NCBI GenBank assembly: GCA_003008705.1
Contig: PDUO01000108.1
Span: 5,062 to 69,061, forward strand
Direction of reading: 5' to 3'
Source: Pezicula radicicola
Taxonomy: Eukaryota; Ascomycota; Leotiomycetes; Helotiales; Dermateaceae
DNA: 64,000 nt
Position 1 is the stretch's first letter, and every line of letters begins with the position of its first letter. The notes beneath the pieces were generated by a model. It saw only the letters and a list, made by a program, of their open reading frames with translations. It was not told the DNA's origin and searched no databases. Made by a program: the position numbers and the translations under genes. Positions 22,767 to 35,064 of the stretch are shown piece by piece.

Positions 22767-23982
22767 TCAAAACAACTTCAAAGAATCTAGAGACTTAAAA
22801 AAGGCATCCCAGTCCTCTTCCTTAACGTACTGGTCCCAAGTCTTCAGATTCGGGACCAACTAAGTGAATGTCAATAATGGAGAGACTTTGTAGAAAGGGA
22901 ATATAAACGTACATCTTGAATTGCAAAATCGGTTCCCTTGATCCAAGCTTCCGGATCATCTCGGTAAAGAGATAGGTTTTCCGCCAAAGTGACAGCAAAA
23001 ACCTCGGGAAAGTTATGCACTGTCTTTAAATGCTGCTTGAAGTTCTCAGTGCTCAGTGGTTTGAATGTTGCGTTGAGTCCAACCGCTGTCAGAAATGCCG
23101 TTAGTACAATTGGATAATTTTCGAAATACTCCTTGAGAGCTACCTTTGTTCCATGATTTGAGAAGCTCAATGGGTGTCACTTTCTGACTGACGACGGAGA
23201 TCGTCTTTGCACGGAACTTCTCTGGATCCTCGATCATGACTTGGACAAGTCTGCCTAGATCCTGTACGGATGTAAAGGGCAATTTGGAGTTGGCGTTGAC
23301 AGGCAAAATTAATTCCCACGATCCATCGGAGAGCTAGACATATAAATAAATTTAGCCAGACCCTTCATGTAATCTTACCCTCAAACGTACCTTTTGGGGT
23401 GCATAAACCTGAGGAGCCTTAACGAAATTCTGGTAATACGGTCCGAGGATGACTTCGGTCAGGACGTTTTGCAATGGCGATGCTTTTATGCGCTTGGCAA
23501 TGTCGTTTTTGCTGTTGAAATGAATAACATTTTGGTACGGAACTTCCTGAACCCTCGCATCTGGTAAGTTGCTCCAGATGAAAGTCTCAAGCGTTTCAAG
23601 AGTGGTGAGCGCAGAATCGAGGATATTGATTCCCTGCTGCGTCTCCTTTTCATTACTTCCGGCTCCAATGAAGTCGGTTACAGCGAAAATGATGTTTGCT
23701 CCCTTGACCGCTTTCTTCAAGGACACCAGGTCGTTCATATCAGCTTCCACGAGCTTGGCTCCGGCCTCTGCGAGCTTCTTTGCCTTGTCGCTCCCCTTGT
23801 TGCGAGTTACTGCCAGTACGGTATACTTGTCGCCGGCCTTCAGAAGCTCAGAAGCAATGCTGCCGCCCTGTCCAAAGAAGAGGGTGTCAATACCGGCGTT
23901 CTCGAGATGTGAGAACATTGATCAAGTAATTGGAACATACTTGAGAGCCTGTCGCTCCGAAAATAACAATTGTCTTTGCCAT
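22767..23982 (-). CDS. NmrA-like NAD(P)-binding protein, 324 aa
   Basis: Five exons fit exactly: 23982-23941, 23867-23391, 23333-23144, 23085-22913 and 22859-22767 (975 nt). The dinucleotide-binding glycine motif spans intron 1 (TIVIFGATGSQ|GGSIASELL). TRNKGSDKAKKLAEAGAKLV, EADMNDLVSLKKAVKGANII and FIWSNLPDA follow, as in NmrA/HSCARG-type atypical short-chain dehydrogenases. The last exon ends EEDWDAFFKSLDSLKLF. NmrA proteins sense NAD(P) redox state or act as reductases and lack the usual YxxxK catalytic pair. Whether this one is regulatory or enzymatic cannot be told. It is intact, among heavily decayed neighbours. Confidence 0.93.
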
Positions 23983-24519
23983 CTTGCCTTGGTGTCTGGT
24001 TTGAACGTGATGACGGCAAAGTGATGATGATAAGGGGCAGATGCGAAAAAGTGAAATGGATTAAGATGATGTGTGTGAGGGTCGACGAATATTCTAAACG
24101 AGATGGTGACTTTATAGGTGATCTGTGGTTACCAGCGTATTTCTGTTTCACCCGGCAAGGCGTTCGTCAGAAAAGATGGGCATCATGCTGTTTATTCAGG
24201 ATTAACACCGTTCCAATGGACAGAGCTTAGTGCGTGATCGGCTTATGAATCATGTCGGAATAGGGCCAAAGTCAGCTTTCCCGGGCCGATCGACCCTCAA
24301 ATTCTAGCCAAAAAATTAAAAATTAAAATAAATTAACTTGTACGCTAATTATGAAGTGTTCCCCGTTCCTTCAACCGAACAAGTCCCGCGTCTGCATGGC
24401 GCATGATAGCGGAACTATTTTCCAAGTCTCTCCGGCTGTTTAGTTAGGATCTTTCCTTCGGTGCAAGGGTGCAGTGGTGTTATTGGTAACCGCTTACAAA
24501 TCTCCAACTCCACGCTCAT
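23983..24519. other. Intergenic
   Basis: Promoter side of the NmrA-like gene. 24310-24350 is AT-rich. No gene recognised. Confidence 0.4.
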
Positions 24520-27175
24520 TGACGAAAATTTGAGGAGAAGATATCCCTGCTAGCTGGACGAAACTTTTGGGAGACATTTCCGGTTCCAAGATTGAGTATC
24601 CCCTCTTTGCGAGTAAGCCCCGTGTAAGGTTCAGCCGAGGGTTCACTCCTTGACTAACGAGGTAATGCACCGAGGTCTCTGTGTGCCTCGCTGCAACATG
24701 GGATGAGAAACTCGTTGCGCAGATAGGCAGCGCATTGGCAGGCGAGACAATCAGCAAAGGAGCATGTGTTGTGTATAGCCCCTGCTACCCCAATATTCTC
24801 CCTGGTCACTAATATAGCAGACTGGCGCCAACTGTAAATCCTCACCGATCTCTACTAGGTGGTAGGAACTTCGAATCCCTCTCCGAAGACCCACTTCTGG
24901 CTGGAAGGCTTGCAACGGCCTACATTGACGGCGTGCAGGCAAAAGGTGTAGGCGCTACAATCAAGCATTTTGCTGTCAATGAGTAGGAGACCAAGAGATA
25001 CTCCATGAATTCCAATGTAAGCCAGCGGGCGCTACGGTATGTTTCACACTCCATGGTATTTTAATGTGAGTAATTCATCAAATACAGTGAAATCTACATG
25101 AAGCCGTTCGAAATTGCCGTTAAAGCTGCTAAACCTTGGGTGGTAATGACATCTACAACTTGCTCAATGGCACACACGCAGACATGTCTAAGTATCTTCT
25201 TCAAGACGTACTTCGTGGGCAGTAGGGGTTTAAAGGCCTCGTCATGAGTGACTGGGGCGGAACAAACTCCACCACAGAGTCCCTGGTAGCTGGATTAGAC
25301 CTCGAGATGCCAGGACCAACCAATCACCGGAAAGTTTCAGATATCAGGGCGGCTATCGAAAGCAGGAAACTATCCGAGCGGACAATCGACGAACGCGTGC
25401 TTGCGGTTCTGAAGCTCGTGAAGCAAGCAGGGAAATTCGAGCATCCTGAAGAGGTTGAAGAACAAAGCCATTAATCGGCCCGAAGACAAAGCCCTGATCC
25501 GCAGAGCCGGAGCACAAGGTGCAGTTCTATTGAAGAATGGGAACAGTATACCGCCACTGTAAGCCGAGAGGGTGAAGTCAATCGCGCTACTGGCTTTGGC
25601 GAAAGAGTGTTTCGCACATGGAGGCGGGTCAGCGGCTGTGAATTGTCATAACAAGATCACTCTGTACAAAGCGTTTAAATCAAGACTCGGTGGTGGCGTC
25701 GATTTGGTCTATGGACAAGGTAATACAACCCTCCTTCCATCAAGTACGTCGCAACACAACTGACTCTGTTTGAAGGTGTTCAAACATTCCGCACGCTTCC
25801 TGTCCTCCAGGACAATATCCTCGACAAAGACAGGAAGCCAGGCTTTGCGCTCAGCCGCTTTCAGAGTAAAGACACTTCCGCAGTGCCCGAAAGCGCAGAG
25901 CCCTGTCCACAAGGGAAGTGGCTGTCCGATGGTGCCCGTTGCGTCGCAGCAACACTTGTAGGGACGTTTCGCCCATCAGTCTCAGGGTCGCACTACCTGG
26001 CTTTCTCGTCCCTGGGGCCCGCCAGTGTAGTGATCAACGGCAATAAAATCTTTAATGTTACCTCGTTTGACGAAGACGCAATGGGATTCTACCTTGGCGG
26101 CTCTTTGCAAGAGCAGGTGCAAATTGAATTCGAGAAAGGAAAGGAATATGAGATCGTTGTAGAGGCTTTCGGGTTGGCAACTGAAGATCGCGTATTTACG
26201 CTCTTTAGAGGTCTCATTGGTGTCCAGCTCGGGCATCCTGCAAGAAGACTACGAAAGGGACATCCTGGCCGAAGCAATTAAAGCTGCAAAGGCGGCCGAG
26301 GTGGCCGTAGTTTTTGTAGGCAACACCACAGCATAGGAAACTAAATGTAGGTTCTGTCTCCAGCCTAAGAATTCTCGTGACTTAACGTTTACACAGGACA
26401 AGATCAAACCTCGATGAATTTGCCTGTCAATGGGTCCCAAGACCGACTCATCTCCGCTGTAGCCGCTGTAAACCCTAAAAGAATCGTCGTTAACAGCACC
26501 GGTGTTGCAATCACCATGCCATGGCTGAGCTCTGTTAAAGCAGTCATACAATCTTGGTTTCCTGGTCAGGAAGCAGGAAACTCGATCCCAGACGTAAGTT
26601 TCGGGACCGTTAACCCTGGTGGAAGGTTACCTATCTCGATCCCAAAGACAATTGAAGATACGCCGGCGTATGGAAACTTCCCCAGCGACATGGAAAGCAT
26701 GCAGGTACATTACAAAGAAGGTATCTACATGGGACACCGCTTCTTTGACAAGCATCCCGAAAAGGTTCAATTTCCATTCGAATTCGGTTTAAGCTATACG
26801 GAATTTGAAATTCAGACCACGGCCCAGAAGCAGAGCGTTCTGTCCAAGGATAAGTCGATTACTGTGCAAGTAGCCGTGAACAACATTGGTGCAGCGGCCG
26901 GGACCCAGGTTGTCCAGGTGTATCTGGTGCCATCGAATGCTGATGATAGACCAGACAAGACGCTTGCGGGCTTTGCAAAGGTCAATCTTGCGCCCGGAGA
27001 AGAAAAGACGGTGATCATCGTGGTCACCTATGAAAGTGCTGCTATTTGGGATGAGAGTGCAAGTCTCTGGAAGGTATTGAAAGGTGATTATAAGTTACTA
27101 GTTGGTAGCTCGTCACAGGACTTTGCTGGTAGTAAGACGTTTATTGTGGAAGAAACGTTTACATATCAGCCATAG
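24520..27175 (+). pseudogene. GH3 beta-glucosidase pseudogene
   Basis: Family segments in order: EKISLLAGRNFWETFPVPRL (24528), TWDEKLVAQIGSALAGE, GGRNFESLSEDPLLAGRLAT, GATIKHFAVNE, then MSDWGGTNSTTESLVAGLDL with the nucleophile Asp. A PA14 insert follows (VGTFRPSVSGSHYLAFSSLG), and finally an open C-terminal frame 26414-27175 with the fibronectin-III-like tail. Stops replace Gln or Trp (AVNE*ETKRYS, LRGQ*GFKGL), frames change near 25470, 25770 and 26240, and another stop lies near 26335. An intron after SQRALR is still visible. The enzyme would release glucose from beta-glucosides. This copy is dead over most of its length. Confidence 0.9.
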
Positions 27176-28945
27176 TCGGAAACAAATTTATTTTCTCGAT
27201 CGGACAATTAAAGGATTCCAGTGACTATGCTTGTGGCCCAGCCTCGTGTAAGTTCGGGCTCGCATCGCAGTCCTGTGCACGGAGATAACGCCAGGAACAT
27301 TTCTCACTTGCTTCAGCGATTTGATAACTATGACTACCTTCGAGGTCCATGAGGATGATCCATTTGTGCTATCTCAGCAAGGTTACTGTGCAGAGATCAG
27401 TGTCTATTTGCACACGAATTATCGACCATCTAATGACTACCTGTTTGATGTTCGTGTAGAGCCATTACTTTGTCTTTTCTCGCGTAATAATAGGTATATA
27501 AATGCTAATAGATAACGAATATTCGGTTATTCGTTACATTAACCTTTTGGGTATTCTGCGGACTATTAGCCGACAGAATGACAACTTTATTGCGTGAAGT
27601 CATGTGCATGCTCAAGACCAAATGAGGAAGACTTCTTTTAGTCGTTTCGCAGATCATAGGACGTTGCTCAATATCTATACCTTTCCGGACATTTCCTTTG
27701 AGCTCTCAGAGTCAGTTTCAGACAGCGGACCGGCAAGGAAACACGTTTCCATTTCCGTATCTATGTCCATGTCCATCAGTGTTTATTCCACCCCCTCTTT
27801 GCCCTGTTCAATGGCTATTTGGGAGTTATATATTAAAGTGTCATCTGCACCGGCCCGCTTTCTCAATAGTCTTTTGTGTTGGGCCCATAAATCACTCTTC
27901 ATTTTGCTCACAGCTGCTCGCTTTGCCGCTTGAGGAGCCCTTCGGGCAATCCTTTCCTTAATATCTTCGGGCTTGTAGTGAACAGGTACAGGGAATGATT
28001 ATTCTATAATATCAGATTGAGTTTCGTGGAGAATCAGCATAGAAACATACAATTTCTGGAATCGAAGGTCGCCAAGAACCTTCATCAGTTGATCTAAACG
28101 TTGAAAATCGACCATGATTTATGACGATTATGGCAACTTCGACGCCATCAAACTCTCCAACCTCATAACCTTGCTTGATAAAGAGTATGAATTCTCCGAC
28201 GTAACCTTTCCCTTTCGTATCTGTCGTATGTCATAATGAACGATTGTTGATTGAGGATATAATAGTTGATCCGTAGAAGTCGAATTAAACAGGGCTTTAT
28301 ATGTGGGAACCGCAAATTCGCAAGCAAATAATACGGCCCCATAATCCGTTCCCTCAAGTTTCAGAAAGAGAATACATCAGTCCTTGATTCACTTTGGGTT
28401 GGGAATCTAAGGAGGCTAGTGGGCACATGGTGCTCCACGTTTTTTATGTTTCAGAAGTCAATTAATAAGGCCTCGAAAAGTCGCAGAACAATGAGTCATC
28501 AAATTACTAATTCTCACTAGCTTTAATCCTTAATCCAATAAAAAAATTATACGCTAATTTATATACGAACTTAATTTAATCTCAATTGTGAGAGAATTGG
28601 TTCTAGTTAAGTACTGCTTGTATACAGTTGCCGCAGCTTTCTGGAGTTCTATAGGTCAATAATGGTGCAAGAATAGGTGCGATTTCCAATGCCAGCCCCA
28701 TGTTATAAGCAGAGAAGTCCTCAAGTTGAAATGGCAATCTGGTAGAGCCCTAACCAGCAAGACGGACATCTCTTCCATTGAGCCCTCTTTTCTCAATCTA
28801 GCTGATTCTTTAGTGGCACTGTAAGGAGGTCACACATCTTATCACTCGGCTCGCCATCTCCTTCGCTCAGTTCACCATCTTTTCCACTCAGTCCGCTATC
28901 TCCTCATCTTATTCATCTCATTTTGAAGCTTCCGCAAAATACACA
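27176..28945. other. Intergenic between two glycosidase pseudogenes
   Basis: No gene recognised. On the minus strand 27960-27790 a short Lys/Arg-rich helix-like frame (KAAKRAAVSKMKSDLWAQHK) resembles pogo-type transposase tails, but too weakly to call. 28530-28570 is AT-rich. Confidence 0.4.
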
Positions 28946-30616
28946 ATGTTTTGGAAGCTTCTTATCTTCTCCTTACTAGCACCCAGAGCCTGTATCAAAG
29001 GGGCAGACAGTGGCTATCGGGCTGCCGCGTATTACGTGGACTGGTCTACTCTCCTTGGCCACTCTCAGCATTTATAGTTCGCCTAATAGTAATAACAGGG
29101 CCACTTACAACAGAAACTTCACCCCACAAGATCTTCCTGCCAAAAAACTTACCCATGTACTCTATGCTTTTGCAAACGTTAACTCTACTACCGGAGAAGT
29201 GTGAGCAATTTCCTCGTCCCTCTCTGACTTCCTCTCGGCTAAGCCTAACATTCATGGACGATAGAGAAAGGCTGATATTGCTATTAGGTACTTAGCAGAT
29301 ACTTGCGCAGATACTGACAAGCGCTTCACTAGAGGCTCTTAGATCGGTGCCGGTAATAACCTCTATGGTTGCCTCAAACAACTCTGTCTTCTCAAACAGC
29401 AGAATCGGAACTTTAAAGTCCTCCTCTCTGTTGGTGGCGCTACTTATTCCTCAAACTTTGCGATCCCGGCAAGTACTTCTTTAGGCCGTTCAATTCACTG
29501 TGGCTTGCTCTGCCGGGCCTTCCTATTACCAGCTGGTGCATCTGGCCGATATGAACGGATATGTTGATTTTTAGAATCTTTTGGCATTTGATTGCGCCGG
29601 GAGCTGGAACTCAGCAACTGCAAATCAAGCAAACCTCTTCTCTTCCGCCAGCGATCCCGCGAGCGCTCCATTTGATACGGAGACCGCGATCAGCTATTAT
29701 ATATCCAAGGGTATCGAACTAAGTAAGATCGTACTTAATATGCCCATTTATGGTCGATCTTTTGAGGCTACCCGTGGTCTCGGGAAGTCATTTAATGGCG
29801 TTGGCACAGGCACTTAGGAGGCAGGCGTTTATGACTTCAAAGCATTGCCACTCAGTGGGGCAATAGAGGTTACTAACAATGCAACGGGATCGAGCTATAG
29901 CTACGATGTTGTGACAGAGGAACTGATCAGCTACGACAATGTCATAGTGGCAAAGCAGAAGGCAGCTTGGATTCGGCAGATGGGTTTAGGTGGTGCGATG
30001 TGGTAGGAGATGGAGTAGCTAATAATAGCTTGATTCGGAACGTAGTTGAGGTTCTTGGTGCTGAGGATGGCTCAGGCTTCGAGAGTTCCCTCAACCAACT
30101 GCTCTACCCAGACATTATCTACGATAACCTCCGAGCCGGAATGCCTGCGTCTGGCTCTGGCTCTGTCTCTGTAACAGTGTCGACCTCTTCTTTCAGCGCA
30201 TCCGAATCATGCTCCTCTACTTCCTTATCAACATCTAGCTTGCCTACGGTTCCCTCATCATCCAGCATAGTAGCATCTAGCGAAGCCTCATCGGGCTCTA
30301 CCTCAATTTCGACCTCAACAGAAGCAGAGCCTTGTTCAATGATGGCCACAACAACTTGGTTACCGTCTCCGCTAGTCACAGTAACGTCAGTAAGTACAGA
30401 GACCGGAAGGGTACTATCGCCTTCCACATTTGCTTCGTCTATCGAGCTGCTTCTCTCGTCGCTCCAGATATCCTTAAGGGCTTGTATGCGAATATCACTA
30501 AACCATTGGCTATATTAAAAAATACTACCAACAATGCACTGTCTGGACTTTCATGTCCACAGTTGGCCAGCATTCATGCTAGCCAGTTTGGAAAATACCT
30601 TGGTTACCAGTTCTAG
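28946..30616 (+). pseudogene. GH18 chitinase pseudogene
   Basis: The start at 28946 gives a signal-peptide-like [15 protein letters not shown] and then [14 protein letters not shown]18 features continue: [89 protein letters not shown] and KQKAAWIRQMGLGGAMW. The DxxDxDxE catalytic strand, which should follow the GGATYSSNF block, is missing by deletion. Many stops (HSQHL*, GTGT*EAG, MW*EME) match RIP of Gln or Trp codons. A Ser/Thr-rich C-terminal region follows at about 30140-30440. The protein would have been a secreted chitinase. Confidence 0.88.
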
Positions 30617-31281
30617 TTGCAACGAGATGGGGGAGTGATTGGGTATAGTTGTTTATGGAGACTTGAGTGATTCGGCCTCCGACGTATTTAGGTAGATCAT
30701 TAGAAGGGACCAGACATCATCAAGATTTCAAATGTAAAGAAAACATTGAATCATTCCTCTGACCATGGTTTTCGGAGCAGCGAGGCGCTGTTGAATTATT
30801 CTTATTACATGTTAGTGTGGTAGTAGATGATAGGTGATATTGAAAAGAGATCACCCTATAGCTCTGTGGCATGATTTGTGAGAAGAATTTCTTCTAGAGG
30901 AATTACCAAAAGACATTGAGAAAACGGGAACAAAGTCTAAAAACATCCGTATGCCATTCACGGACTCATACTCACGCCTTCACGAGCACCTGATCAGTGG
31001 ATTAAGTTTTCAAAGGTCAAAGCCCGGAGATTTAGGTGAAGAAAATTCACTTGATTAATTGAACCACGAGCTGAGAATACTTGTAGTGTATGAGACAACG
31101 GCAAGGAGAACTATCTCTTCGCGACACTCGTAGAAAAACAAATTGGGATTGCTTTTGCTAAACAGTGTCTGCATTGGTCTAATTAGCCAAGCAAAACGAA
31201 CTTGTAGATCCGGTTTGTCATATCATCCCTAATCTTGTTCCAAACTAGCCTACAAGACTCACAGAGACCTAAAGGTCTTTA
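30617..31281. other. Intergenic
   Basis: No feature recognised. It separates the chitinase pseudogene from the 3' end of the flavin oxidase gene. Confidence 0.4.
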
Positions 31282-33293
31282 TCACCGAGGTCGATATTTC
31301 TTTGGCGAGATACCCTGTTTCCCAGGAGAGAGGATTCCATTAGGGTCAATTGAGTCCTAGAAAATCTACGTTAGCATGTGTAATGTTTTGACATTTTCGA
31401 ATCCCTTTTTTTGTTAAGTGAAAACAGAGCAAAAAAAAAGCATGAAAATTTCCACCTTTAGGCTTTCCACGAAGTGCCTGTATGCATTGTTATTGAAATT
31501 GTAGGTATCTTGCACAATATCTATTCGCGTTTGGAGTCAGCCGTTCGGCCTTTTGTAAATTTCCGGGGGATCTAATTACCCATATGATCGAGATGAGAGC
31601 GGTACTTGGTGAAATGATATTCCTTGGCCTTTGCAGCAAGGTCGTTCCAAAGCGTAGCCACACTTTTTACGTGCTGCTCGTCATTTCGATTGAATAGAAT
31701 CATGTGGATCAGGACGGAATGTTTCTGAAACATATGGCCACCAATAAAGATATCGAATCCGTTATCATGGAAAATCTGTCGTGCATCCTTGAACCACTTC
31801 AATGCCAGTTTTCCGTCATGAGGCAGAATTGGGGAGAAGTCGACGTGTGCGCCATAACCGCTACCGTCAGTAGGAAGGTTGAAATCGATTGTTGCGGCGT
31901 GGCGTAAGCTTGGAACTCCGGCGGCTGAAGGCTGCCATTCTACTGGAACCATACCGTTGTCCACTCGTTCACCGTCTTTTCCCTCGAAAAATTTACTTAG
32001 TAACCTGGCACGTGGGCACACACGATCGACAGTTTTCTCCACGGCTACCAGGCGAGACATTACCATGTCCTTGATGCCGTAGAAATGGAAGGTTGCCCTC
32101 CAATATCCGACATTCAACTCGTTCATGATCCCTTGGAGTACATCATGTGGTATGACTCCGGAACCCTGATAATACTTGCGCTTGGGGCCTTTTCTGCAAG
32201 CAGTGGCGATAATGTTGGTTATGAAAGGATCATTCTGAATGATATCGTCTCGGCGTAGCTCCCCAAGGATCTCGATCATATATTCAAGGTCATCGATCTC
32301 ATCCATGTGGAGAACTACCGACATGAAAGTCTCGGGCTGGGGTTGGACCCAGATCGCTAGCTTAGAGACAATCCCCAAATTGCTCTGCAGAAAGAGGCCA
32401 TCGAGTTGTGGACCAAAACTAGCTTTGCAAGAAAAGGCACCCGGAGAATCATCAGCCGCCCACTGCCCAGTGCGGATCATGTGTCCATCAGGGAGCAGAA
32501 CCTCCATCCCGCAGATGTGGGTATGATGGTCTCCCATAGCTGTATAGCCGAATCCGCGATCGAGGGTCTAATTTTGGGTACATTAGACACAATTTTATTC
32601 AAGGCAGAAAGGAGTAATAGTTGGATGGGGGTAGTACATTGCCTAGGACGCTACCCCACGATATGCCTGGGACACTGGGCCATAGGCTGAGCTTCTTGTC
32701 GTGACAATATGAATACAGATCAAAAAACGTTACGCCTGGCTCCACAACAGCGTAAGCTGACTTTTCGTTCACTTCTAAGACGCGGTCCATTCGATGCAAT
32801 GACATGACGACAGATCCCTTAACCCGCGGGGATGGGCCCCCGTATCTTTGGATTGAGGATATTAATAAAACTCCCGACATGATTTGCTGGCAGGCTCACC
32901 CCAAGTTCTTGCCACGAGAGCATGTCCATAGCGGAATACCATTTTCATTCGCCAATTTCAAAATCTTCTGTATCTCTTCGGTACTTTTGGGGCTGAAGGA
33001 AGATTAATCGGTGCCTAGTAATTCAAAAAGTCCCGAAGTGATGCGGCTCACCAAATAGCAGCGGATGGGATATGATTAGTACCCGAAGAGAAAGGGTCCG
33101 AAAAATGAATCAATGCCGTTCCAGTGTAGATCTGATCGGCTCCAACGATAACCCCCAACGCGTCGCAAACGCCATCGAATTGTGACTGAGACAACCCTGG
33201 GGGAAGGACACAAGGGACCGTTGGGCGGCCTTGAGTGTAGACGTTCTCGTGGGCCTCTTGGACATCGTCCCTTCCATAAAATTGAAGTTTCAT
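31282..33293 (-). CDS. VAO-type FAD-linked oxidase (vanillyl-alcohol oxidase family), 556 aa
   Basis: Six exons close in frame: 33293-33052, 32992-32900, 32845-32638, 32567-31580, 31520-31456 and 31356-31282 (1671 nt). The FAD-binding PCMH fold shows PKSTEEIQKILKLANENGIP, the loop CSRGKNLGYGG, VVEPGVTFFDLY and GNTLDRGFGYTAMGDHHTHI followed by CGMEVLLPDG. The cap domain is 31580-32400, and the C-terminus is FVESLK|DSIDPNGILSPGKQG. Length and order match fungal vanillyl-alcohol, eugenol or cresol oxidases, which oxidise para-substituted phenols and often carry covalent FAD. The substrate is inferred only as phenolic. With the tannase at 53 kb it could serve plant phenolic breakdown. Confidence 0.92.
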
Positions 33294-33459
33294 AATTGTT
33301 CTTTTGAGATATTCGTTTATTGATAATCAAGGTGAAGAGGGTACTCTCAGAATTGGATATGATTAGTAGATCAAGCTGAGAAATAGTCTCTGGGAAAGCA
33401 AGTCCCAAATTATGTAGGGGTCCAGCTCCTTTGAGGGTAATGTCCTAAACAATTCCGTA

Positions 33460-33980
33460 TTATTCACCTTGATATCCATAATTTTGTGTGTCCTCTCGGG
33501 AAGTCAGTTGCTGAGTCAAACTTGCCGAGTCGAGCCGATTCGGATCTATAGAACCGAAGAAACGTCGTCGCGCTTCTACCAGTCTGAAGTTATTCCGAAG
33601 GACACTAAGGTGCCTTACCAGACTAACTTGTATTCTGGTGTCGTACATGGCTTCTCTATCCGCTGTGATATTAGTAAGAAGCATGAGAAGTTGCTGAGGA
33701 GCAGGCTTTCTTGCAGGCCTGATTGAAGTATACATCTACTTTTTCTCCTTCTTTGGGATCGGCCGCAAGGATATAGCCACCTCTACAAGACTATTGTTCA
33801 TCTGTGATAAACGTTACATCATCGCCATCTTCTAGCTTAGGGTGTATCTGAAGAATCCCAGCAAGTCGGTCTCCATAGACCGCTCGATGATCTAAGAAAC
33901 CCAGATGTTCTCGGAATCGACCGTCGGCGATGATTAGAAAGATAACATTTTCTCCTACACAGTAGTATTTGGCAATGTCT
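33460..33980 (-). pseudogene. Unrecognised decayed gene
   Basis: A minus-strand translation gives ADGRFREHLGFLDHRAVYGD, RGGYILAADPKEGEKVDVYF and then ARRRFFGSIDPNRLDSA. It is protein-like but interrupted by stops (ITDEQ*SCRGG and others). I do not recognise the family. It lies upstream of the flavin oxidase on the same strand and could be a relic neighbour. Confidence 0.35.
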
Positions 33981-34019
33981 TACGTTTGATATGTGGCTGG
34001 ACAGCACTCCATTAGGCCT

Positions 34020-34195
34020 GTCGAAATGGCAGTTGCAAGACCGTATAGATGCTGAGAGGACCTGGAGCGGATTCGAACCGAAAAGATATCATAGGCTGGA
34101 CAGCTCTTGATGTAGCCACGTTTTGTCAAAACGACTCGTTGATTTCCCTGTTTCAGGATAGCATGGACCAAGCAGGATCAAAGGAACTTATCACC
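34020..34195 (+). pseudogene. Ankyrin-repeat fragment
   Basis: The frame encodes the end of one ankyrin repeat: GADSNRKDIIGWTALDVATF, then CQNDSLISLFQD. The consensus is GADxNxxDxxGxTALHxAxxxGxxxxVxLL. Only this one repeat is seen and no start or full protein exists, so it is a small relic. Confidence 0.55.
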
Positions 34196-35064
34196 AGGTC
34201 TGGCAACCGTCAGGACTACTCCTGTAGTTCTTGTTATCATGTAAGTTGTCTCTTAACAACAGCACATGCATCACCTGATCAAATAATTTAGAATATGTAT
34301 GGCAGCCGTCATAATTATAAGGAGTGTAGATTTTTCAATCTCTATTTCAGGAGTATCATAGATGCAGCTCGAATACATCAGCACGGTCATAGGTTCGAGG
34401 TGATAGAAGGTTAAATTTATGAATGGAACGATGTTCGAAGCCTTTTTCCTTCTTTGGTTTTCGTGTTTGTACGCCACTAATAGGAAATCAGGGCCTAGAT
34501 TAATTAACAATAATTGTCCGCATACTATTAGTGTTGGTTCTAGCATAAGTTACTTTGTAGGCTTGAGTGCGATCACGTGTATAAACGTTTGCGTACATCA
34601 GGTTGTTTGTTTGGCAACATGGCCCTGCCCTAAATTGCTAAAGTTTCGACGAAAACGACGCCATGGTTCGAGGGGGCTGTACAACCAGGTAGATTGCGGC
34701 TTCTAGTGACTAGAAGTCATCAACTAGCCGGTTTAGTCATAGCCACTCAAAAGTGCATCGCGACTACCGCTATAATGATTGGCGCTAACTGTTAACGGCT
34801 GTAGCAGTAAGGCTAGCGGTGATATTGCAAAGGCATAAAATAGGAGAGGTTGTCTTTATTGAAAGAAAATATTGGAATCCCTTTGTACAAGTAAGCGCCT
34901 TGACTCGGCCTTTCCATCAACCTCACAGTGAACCCTCTGGCTGCCTACACAGTTGCATGACCAGAGACAATATTGTCTGCCATGGACCATGTCTCGCCAA
35001 ATTATGTGGTGAGAATGTTATTTTAACTTGTTAAGTTTTGCGCTTACAAGTCTGGTTGATTAGA
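34196..35064. other. Intergenic
   Basis: No supported gene. Short frames at 34419-34706 and 34819-35034 lack motifs. Confidence 0.4.

Noticed and set aside
27790..27960. Lys/Arg-rich minus frame as a pogo transposase tail
   Set aside because: No DDE catalytic motif, DNA-binding helix or terminal repeats nearby; composition alone does not support it.
34060..34090. tRNA-like T-arm sequence GGATTCGAACC
   Set aside because: No matching T-stem, anticodon arm or acceptor stem around it. The bases are part of the coding frame of the ankyrin fragment.
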